A DNA stretch of 64,000 nucleotides from Exophiala sp. HKRS030 (taxonomy: Eukaryota; Ascomycota; Eurotiomycetes; Chaetothyriales; Herpotrichiellaceae). Of this stretch, positions 56,667 through 64,000 are shown one piece after another (position 1 is the stretch's first letter; every line of letters begins with the position of its first letter). Made by a program: the position numbers and the translations under genes. The notes beneath the pieces were generated by a model. The model did no database searches. It was not told where the DNA came from and saw only the letters and a list, made by a program, of their open reading frames with translations. The stretch spans positions 1,054,001 through 1,118,000 of the forward strand of contig JAHWDD010000009.1 in NCBI GenBank assembly GCA_023897205.1, read 5' to 3'.

Positions 56667-59600
56667 ATGGCGCTTTCGAGCTGGAAGCAATTCCCCTTCT
56701 TCAACGTATCTCAGGTTCCTGTGCCTGCAGATGAAGAGGGATCGTATATCTTCGAGGTGTGTCTTACCGGTCAGCCTCGAGACGTGCCCTAACTCCCGAT
56801 GTCAGAATGATATTGTATCTATAGCTACTGGCTCCGATTCTCTGTTCCTCGGCTCCTCGAACGGCTCGGTGCGCGTCCTTTCTCGAGCGCTGAAAGTCGT
56901 CCGAACATTCCAGGCATCCGACACGTCAGATGCTTCTATCACGCACATTAAACAGATACCTGAGACACCTTTTCTGGTTACAATCTCTGAGAATCTATCA
57001 TCGGAACCCTTCCTGAAGGTATGGGCGCTGGACAAGACCGAGAAGAAGACGGGAGGACCTCGGTGTCTGTGTACAATTGCGGTTCAGAATGGCAGAAGAC
57101 AGTTCCCTGTCTCGGCACTTGTCGTTCTAGATGATATGAGTCAAGTGGCTGTCGGCTTTGCAAATGGCTCTGTGACTGTCATACGGGGAGACTTCGTTCA
57201 TGACAGAGGAACCAAGCAGCGGACTGTGTTCGAATCGGAGGATCCCATAACTGGTCTCGAGATCCGACAGAACGCCACAAAGGTCCTATACATCGCAAAC
57301 ACGGCGAAAATATGCAGTCTCATTATTTCTGGCAAAGGTCAGGGCCAGACTGCACGTACGGTAGACAATCGAGGGTGCAATGTCGGCTGTATGACACAAG
57401 ATCGCGAAACTGGCGACATCGTGATTGCTCGGGAAGACGCCATTCATTACTATGGCCCAGGAGGGCGCGGGCCCAGCTATGCCTTCGAAGGACCGAAAAA
57501 GATAGTCAAGATGTACAAGGAATACGTTGGTTTAGTCTGTCCACCTCGAGTGGCACAAGTCTCCAAATCCAAGACCTTCAGACGATTGGCAGGCGACGAG
57601 ATTCACGAGCTATTCAGTAGTTCGTCGTTCACCTTGCTTGATACCGACCTCAAATTCATCGCTCATACCGAGTCATTACCGGCGCAGGTCAAGGATGTCT
57701 TTGTCGAATGGGATGAGCTGTTCCTTTTGACTTCTGAGGGCAAGGTAAAAGTCATCACCATTCAGATCTGTTCTCTGCTAACGCAAACAGCTGTTCAGGT
57801 ACCAGGAAAAAACACTTCAGCAGAAGCTTGAGATCCTCTATCAGCGCAACTTGTATATTTACGCCATAAACCTTGCCCAGAAGGCCGGGGCCGACAAAGT
57901 CCAGCAGAACATCATTTTCCGGAAGTACGGTGATTATTTATATCAGAAAGGTGACTATGACACAGCAATGCAGCAATATTTGAGGGCGATAGACAATACA
58001 GAACCATCACAGGTCATACGGCGGTTCCTAGACACACAGAGAATCCACAACCTCATTGATTACCTTGAAGAGTTACACGAACATGATAAAGCATCTCCTG
58101 ACCATACAACATTGCTCCTGAACTGTTACGCGAAACTGAAGGACACCGAGAAGCTCGACGCCTTCATCCGGGCATCTGGCACAGCAAGATTCGACATCGA
58201 GACAGCCATTGCAATGTGCCGTCAGGGTGGATATTATGATCAAGCAGCATACCTCGCCACGAAACATGGTGAGAACGAGTTGGTGATTGACATTTTGATT
58301 GAGGACTCGAAAAAATATGCCGAAGCCTTGCAGTATATCTGGCGACTCAACCCAGATACAGCGTACCCAGTATTGATGAAGTACGCCCGAAGCCTCATTG
58401 AACATTGTCCAGAAGAGACAACAAAGTTGTTCATCGAGTACTACACTGGCCGATATGCTCCGAAGCAAGACATACCAGCTGTATCGGAGGTCCAGGCGCA
58501 GAGTGGCGGAGGCGCATTTCAGACTTTGTCAGCACTCTGGACGCTGCCATTCATGAGTAGAGCATCCAACGTCAATGGGATACCAACAGGCGATGAACAG
58601 AAACCCCTCGGGGAGGAGACACAGCCAACGTCAGTCGTTGTAACTCCGTCATATCTTGTTCCTCGACCCCGAAGTGCATTCTCTGCCTTCATTGCACGTC
58701 CCGTTGAATTTATCCAATTCCTCGAAGCGCTCGTCCGTCAGGAAAGTCTAGCGAAAGAAGACAGGTCGGATTTGTCGACTACCCTCTTCGAAATGTACCT
58801 CGAGGCAGCAAACAGTTCTCGAGATCCTGGTGAAAGGGACAACTGGCAGGTCAAGGCAACCAGCTTGATTGCGGACAATAAGACAGAGTCACTAGATGAG
58901 TCCACAATCGACACCTCCAATGTCCTCTTGTTGTCGTCATTGTCGAAATTCCCAACCGGCACGACATTAGTACGAGAACGAGAAAACCTCTATGCAGATA
59001 TTTTCCGATCCTTCACTTCAGCAAAAGACACCTCTGGCGCCATTTCAGCGTTGAGAAAGTACGGTGAAAAGGATCCTTCACTATATCCACTCGCATTAGG
59101 GTATTTTTCTTCCTCGGAAGGGATCCTCAAGGAGCCAGGAGTCAAGGATGAGCTTCAGAATGTTCTCAAGAAAATTGACCAGGAGAAACTAATGGCGCCG
59201 CTCCAAGTGGTCAAGGTTCTCTCCCAAGGAGGGGCGGTGAGTATGGGCATGGTCAAGGCGTATCTATCTGACAACATTCAACGAGAAAGAAAGGAAATCC
59301 AAACTAATCGTCGTTTGATCGACTCCTACCGAACAGAAACCGCGTCGAAAAGGTCTGAATTGACGGATCTTGAGACGAAGCCTGTTGTGTTTCAGGCACG
59401 ACGCTGCTCCTCTTGTGCCCGAAATCTGACATTACCTACGGTTCACTTCATGTGCAAACACTCGTTTCATCAAGAATGTTTAAACAAGCCAGGTCTTGGT
59501 TTGGACGAGGACGAGGACGACCAGATCGAGTGCCCTATATGCAAACCGGGCAACGACACTATTCGAGCAATTCGCCGACAGCAAGTGGAGAGTACCGAGC

Positions 59601-59707
59601 AACACGATCTCTTCAAGGCAGCCTTGGCCCGAAGCAACAGCCGATTTGAGACCGTGAGCGAATTCTTCGGACGTGGTGTGATGGGCACAATACCTGCAGC
59701 AGAATGA
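56667..59707 (+). CDS. VPS11: Vacuolar sorting protein 11 (HOPS/CORVET subunit, PEP5)
   Basis: Core subunit of the HOPS and CORVET tethering complexes at vacuole and endosome. Exons 56667-56756, 56806-57744 and 57791-59707 give 981 residues. Exon 1 begins MALSSWKQFPFF, the conserved N-terminus. The first third is a beta-propeller, followed by clathrin-repeat-like helices (FRKYGDYLYQKGDYDTAMQQ, RFLDTQRIHNLIDYLEELH), a PRSAFSAFIARPVEFIQFLE segment and a C-terminal RING-H2: CSSCARN, CKHSFHQEC and CPIC. Between the RING cysteines is an acidic insert (DEDEDDQ). Length is typical for fungi (about 960-1000). Housekeeping gene on the same strand as PKC1. Confidence 0.96.
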
Positions 59708-61555
59708 TTAGGTCATCGGGCAGAAGAAAGACGAATTTCAAATATCGCAATTGATCCTGGGGGCAGCGCTGGACATACAAGTAACTTGGTGCGATTGAAT
59801 AGCCCAGAGCCTATCCCGAGAACAGACGCAAAGCCTAGCGACGATCGGGCCAGATGACGATGGTGGGGGTGAACGGCATGCGTCCCTCAAGGGTTGCACC
59901 TCTGTGCAATGAGAGCCAAGTCCTGTACGAGTACGAGTTCGTGGTACAACCCGGATCCCAACAGAAATCGAAACTCAGCCTCCATAGCCTCAGCGGAATG
60001 TAGCGATAAGCACATTGCAGGAACGGCGTGAGACTCGCCTGAGTCATTCGTGGGTCACCTTCAGAGTATCTACTGAGGTATCGCTGCAGGTGGGACATAC
60101 AGATTTTGTCGACTCGTAGTGAGACGTTTTTCTATTTGTAGGGCTGCGCCTCGACCGGGGTTCGCGAGCCTAAGTTCTGGCTGGTATAGCGGTGGAGTCT
60201 GGTGGCGTGGCGGGGAGCAGTAGAGGATCGAGGAAATGGGTTCCTTGCTGAAAGCCAGACCATGAACACAACATGATGGGATGATAAGCACATGGTCTGT
60301 TATTGAACTTGATTGTCGTGTGGTTGTCTTGTGTGAAGGATCGACGACCAGGCGTACCATTATGTTGGAACATTAGCCAGGATATCGTCGCGGGGACTGA
60401 TCTGTGAATGCTTCTATACAGAATAACGGGACGGGGACTCGCTAGAGCAAAAGCTTCGGGTCAGACTAGTCGGAAGGGCTATGTTTCCTTTGATATTCTT
60501 GGTGCGTGTTCGAAGTGGACGAGTACTCCTACTCATCCGGGGGATATGCAGCCCTCGCCTTCTTCTGAAGGACCCCAGTGGCCGAAAGTGAGGGCGAGGT
60601 TCGTGTACCTGTCAGTCGAGGACAGAGCCGTATGCCGCACATGCCTGTACCTGGAAGTGCCCAGCGTGGTGTACCCCATATTGACTGGCTAGTTGGTTGG
60701 GTGGGTTGAGTGGGGGGCCGAGGTGCCTGGAAAGAGCCAGTTCAGCGTCCCTCCAGTGCCTGGAAATGTGCCCGTAAGACAGCTGGTACAAGCAGTTCGG
60801 CGTAAAGTAATAGTGGCCCGAGGCCTGTTACGGGCCCCCTTGTGCTAATGCTGGTAAATACTCCCGGTTGCCTCTCACCACACACACGATCATCATCATC
60901 ATCACCATCATAATCGTCGTCGTCTCAGTTTCAGCCAAAACATCCCCAAATCCACAGTGGCATCCTCATCCTTCACCTCCCGACCTAAGGTACTCTTCTG
61001 TCTTTTTTCCCCCTCGTCTCCATCATCTTTAACCTCGACCTCTCCTTGAGGAGAATCACTATCTGCTTATTGTTAGCCCAAGAGGATTCTCGCAGTGGCA
61101 ACCAGTCTCAAGTAATCCCTGTGGCGTTTGTTGGCGCAGTTACTTGCATTATCATATTACGGCATCCTAGAAAGCGCAACTTGTTGCAGGTGGACCGTGA
61201 CTGACTGACCGGAACTTGGACCAAAGCACCACCACACCATCTCCGCGACCTACATACATCCTTTTATTGCTCACCACAACACGCACACACCATAGTCCTC
61301 GAATGCGTGTTGCTTTTCCCGTCGCATTGTTCTCGGTCATCGAATCCTTCACTTCTAATGACCCTCGTCCTCGCTTCGCCTTGACCCCGCCGCCTTTTTG
61401 GTCGTGCACAGATACGATCCCCTCCAGTCCACCCTAGTCAACGGATGCGGTACCAGTCTTGCTATTGATGCACACGGCCTGACCGCATGAATTCTGCCTG
61501 CGGTTCCTAACAAAAACGCCATTCACGAAACCGTTTATTGCCCAAGTCTGCCACC
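59708..61555. promoter_or_regulatory. Long intergenic region, 1848 nt, upstream of PKC1
   Basis: Between VPS11 and PKC1. It includes a trinucleotide tract (atcatcatcatcatcaccatc, about 60891-60911, then cgtcgtcgtc) and a C/T-rich stretch (60960-61040) typical of long 5' leaders of conserved fungal signalling genes. Open frames on either strand (for example 59835-60098 minus) lack recognisable similarity and were not called. Confidence 0.5.
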
Positions 61556-64000
61556 ATGGCGGACACCGAAAAAGCCATTGATGATATCTACAAAAAGATC
61601 GAGCGAGAAAAGACGCTAATCACAGCCGCGACGCACATGCGACAGTCGACAAACAATGCTGCAGTCCAGGCACGTGTCGATAGTACCATCCGCGATGGGA
61701 GACGAAACATCACTTACCTAGAGGATAAATTGCAAGAGTTGCAACTGCGCCAGCGCGGCACATATGATGACGGCCCTCCTGCCCCTCCCGTGCATGGCGG
61801 CAGCGGCGGTGGTGGCGGTGGCTATCCAACAGCTGATGGCCGCAGTCAGCGAGGCTATCAAGCAGGAAACGCGCCTACTCCTCCTCCCAAAGACACCCGA
61901 GGCTACTTCGCCAACGAAAGAGGGGACTATGGTGATCCAGGACCAGGTGGTTACAGTCAGGGAAATACCGGCATGATGCCACCGCGAGCCATCTATGGTG
62001 ATCCGCGACCCTACAACACTCCGGTTCCCAAACCGCGTCCCAATTTCTCAAAACTAGGTATGTTGACGTCGTGAATGCTAAATGACAGAGTTCTGACACA
62101 GACATTAGACCTAATCAAATATGATACTCCATACCTCGGTCCCAAAATCCAGCTCATGCTATCGCAGCTCGAGTTCAAACTCTCGGTCGAAAAGCAGTAC
62201 AAGGCAGGAATCGAGAAAATGGTGCGACTATACCAGGATGAGGGCGATAGGAAGAGCAGATCGGACGCCGAAGGCCGTCGCATCGAAAGCACCCAAAAGA
62301 TCCAATTATTAAAACAAGCCCTGAAAAGATACATGGATCTTCATGTCGATATTGAGACCTCTGATGGCGGCGATGGTGAGCAACCCGTCTCCCCAATTTA
62401 ACCTTTTCTGTTAGGCTGACTAGACATCAGATGACAGTCTGAACGCACCAAACATGCGGAAACCATTAACGGGTCATCTGGAGATGCGCATTCATGCGAT
62501 CAAAGATGTTGATCACGCGGCATCCTCACGATTCTCGAGAGGGCCCGAGACCTTTGTGATCATGAAGGTAGAGGACAACATTCGCGCCAAAACTCGAGCT
62601 ACCCGTACAGATAAATGGACAGAAGAGACTCACAACGTCGACATCGACAAAGCCAATGAAATTGAATTGACCGTCTATGACAAAGCAGGTGACCGCCCAA
62701 CCCCGATTGGATTCCTCTGGATTCGCATCTCGGATATCGCGGAAGAGATGCGCCGTAAGAAGATGGAAACTGAATTTCAACAGAATGGTTGGGTATCAGC
62801 GGACAAGATGGCCAACGGTGGCAGTCCGGGAAAACCTGGCTCTGAATTTCACCAACAGCAACAACAGCAGCACCAGTTACAAGGCACCGCGTTTATGCCA
62901 CCTGGTGATGCGGCTGGTGCCGGATCCGCCGCCGGCTTTCCTCAAAATCCTCAACAGGTTCAACCTGTAATGATCGACTCATGGTTTTCGTTGGAACCGG
63001 CAGGTCGTATTCATCTCACCATGAGTTTCCAGAAGCAGACAGGTGCGCGGCGTCCGTTCGACATTGGCCTAAATCGTCAAGGTGCTGTGCGCCAGAAGAA
63101 GGAAGTCGTTCACGAGAAACAAGGCCACAAATTCGTCAAGCAACAGTTCTACAATGTCATGCGATGTGCTTTGTGTGGGGACTTCCTCAAGTACTCGGCC
63201 GGCATGCAATGTGCAGATTGCAAGTATACTTGCCACACCAAATGCTATCCCAAGGTTGTCACGAAGTGTATTAGTAAAGCGAACTATGAGACCGATCCGG
63301 ACGAGGAGAAGATCAATCACCGAATACCACATCGCTTCGACAATTTTTCGAATATTGGGGCCAACTGGTGCTGTCACTGCGGTTATTTACTTCCGCTGGG
63401 TAGACGAAATGCGAAGAAGTGCTCAGAATGTGGTCTCACATGCCACACGCAATGCCAGCATCTCGTGCCGGACTTCTGCGGCATGTCAATGATCGTCGCC
63501 AACGAGATTCTGGAAACCATTCAGCGGACAAAGCACCACAATAAGTCTTCATCGGTCAGTTCCGGCATGAGCAGCAGGACTTTGAGGCCGAACTCTGGCA
63601 GGCCAGGCCCTCAATCACCAACTCAAAGCTTTGTCTCTGACGGAAGTACATTGACACAATCTGTATCTAATCAATCATACGATCAACATGCAGAGACTGC
63701 TAAGCCTTCTGCGGCGGCCACAGCTGCAGCTCAGAACATGATGTACAATCAAACTCCGCCGCCGCAATCTCCACAGCAACAACGACCATTACAACAGAGA
63801 GCCGTTTCGACCGCTGCTGTCCAGGCTGCAGCTGCAGCGACCAGCCGGCCGTCCTCACAGAACTACCATCAAAGCTTCAGCGACTACAGCCCTCAAAAGA
63901 TTGCGCCCGACCGGTATGCCAACGCACGACCACCGGTTCCAGAAGCGCAGCCTCCTCACGCGTCTTATGATCCTCGTGCATATCAGCAGTATGACCGACA
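61556..64000 (+). CDS. PKC1: Protein kinase C, N-terminal regulatory half (3' end outside window)
   Basis: Fungal PKC of the cell-wall-integrity pathway, activated by Rho1 and lipids. Exons 61556-62057, 62109-62375, and 62431 to beyond 64000. The start context is ccaccATGG. Domains in order: HR1 repeat (about residues 1-65), a Gly/Pro-rich linker, a second HR1 ([18 protein letters not shown]), a C2-like domain ([14 protein letters not shown]), a Gln-rich linker, then two C1 zinc-finger domains: [19 protein letters not shown] to VVTKC, and [19 protein letters not shown] to VPDFC, each with the His/Cys pattern of C1. A Gln/Ala/Pro-rich linker follows and the kinase domain lies off the right edge. 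Right-hand neighbour of VPS11. Confidence 0.95.

Noticed and set aside
59835..60360. Two minus-strand open frames after VPS11
   Set aside because: No recognised family, and they lie in a region expected to hold the VPS11 3' end and the PKC1 promoter.
60889..60924. ATC/CGTC trinucleotide tract as a CRISPR-like or tandem array
   Set aside because: Simple-sequence repeat of a few units, with no spacers; CRISPR arrays do not occur in fungal nuclear DNA.
1..64000. tRNA and rRNA genes, transposons
   Set aside because: No convincing cloverleaf, rRNA, transposase or reverse-transcriptase sequence was seen on reading both strands; small tRNA genes could be missed without a covariance-model search.

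Overview
The window is nuclear DNA of a filamentous ascomycete (Pezizomycotina). The evidence is many 45-95 nt introns with gtaagt/gtatgt-like donors and ctaac/ctaat branch sites, Zn2Cys6 regulators, dense runs of oxidoreductase genes, a VPS11 homologue and a PKC1 homologue with HR1 and C1 domains. The mix of genes suits Eurotiomycetes (for example black yeasts of the Chaetothyriales), but that placement is only a guess. All gene models below were spliced by hand. Nearly every one closes into a single frame from start to stop, which is the main support for them.

Region A, about 1-34.2 kb, is an accessory oxidative cluster. It holds two related cytochrome P450s (the first cut by the left edge), two Zn2Cys6 regulators, a PRISE-type reductase, three flavin monooxygenases of Baeyer-Villiger type from three subclasses, a metal-dependent cyclase/hydrolase-like protein, five short-chain dehydrogenases (including two paralogous pairs), a TRI12-like MFS transporter, an EthD-domain protein and an AidB/ACAD11-like acyl-CoA dehydrogenase. 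No polyketide synthase, NRPS, terpene cyclase or prenyltransferase is visible. Hydroxylation (P450), oxidation to ketone (SDR), lactone formation (BVMO), ring opening (cyclase/EthD) and acyl-CoA dehydrogenation together make a coherent route for breaking down a cyclic or terpenoid ketone or alcohol. Tailoring of a secondary metabolite whose core enzyme lies left of the window is the main alternative.

Region B, about 34.2-45.2 kb, is a second accessory stretch: an APH-family phosphotransferase, an NmrA-like gene with an in-frame stop codon, a third Zn2Cys6 regulator, a phytanoyl-CoA-dioxygenase-like enzyme and a secreted GMC oxidoreductase. A compound AG/AT/GT microsatellite lies between the last two.

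Region C, about 45.6-64 kb, looks like conserved chromosome: a small unknown coiled-coil protein, a radical-SAM protein of the bacterial PflX/COG1313 type with a mitochondrial-looking leader, a TMEM19/DUF92 membrane protein, a Ser/Thr-rich GPI-type wall protein, a membrane-anchored pepsin-like protein lacking catalytic aspartates, VPS11/PEP5, and the N-terminal part of PKC1 running off the right edge.

The most notable points are the catabolic-looking BVMO/P450/SDR cluster with internal duplications, an 18-bp inverted repeat in the promoter between two SDR genes, an acyl-CoA dehydrogenase intron with no AG acceptor, an 11-nt exon and a GC-AG intron in the transporter, and a 9-mer (TACGGAGTA) found five times, only in intergenic DNA.
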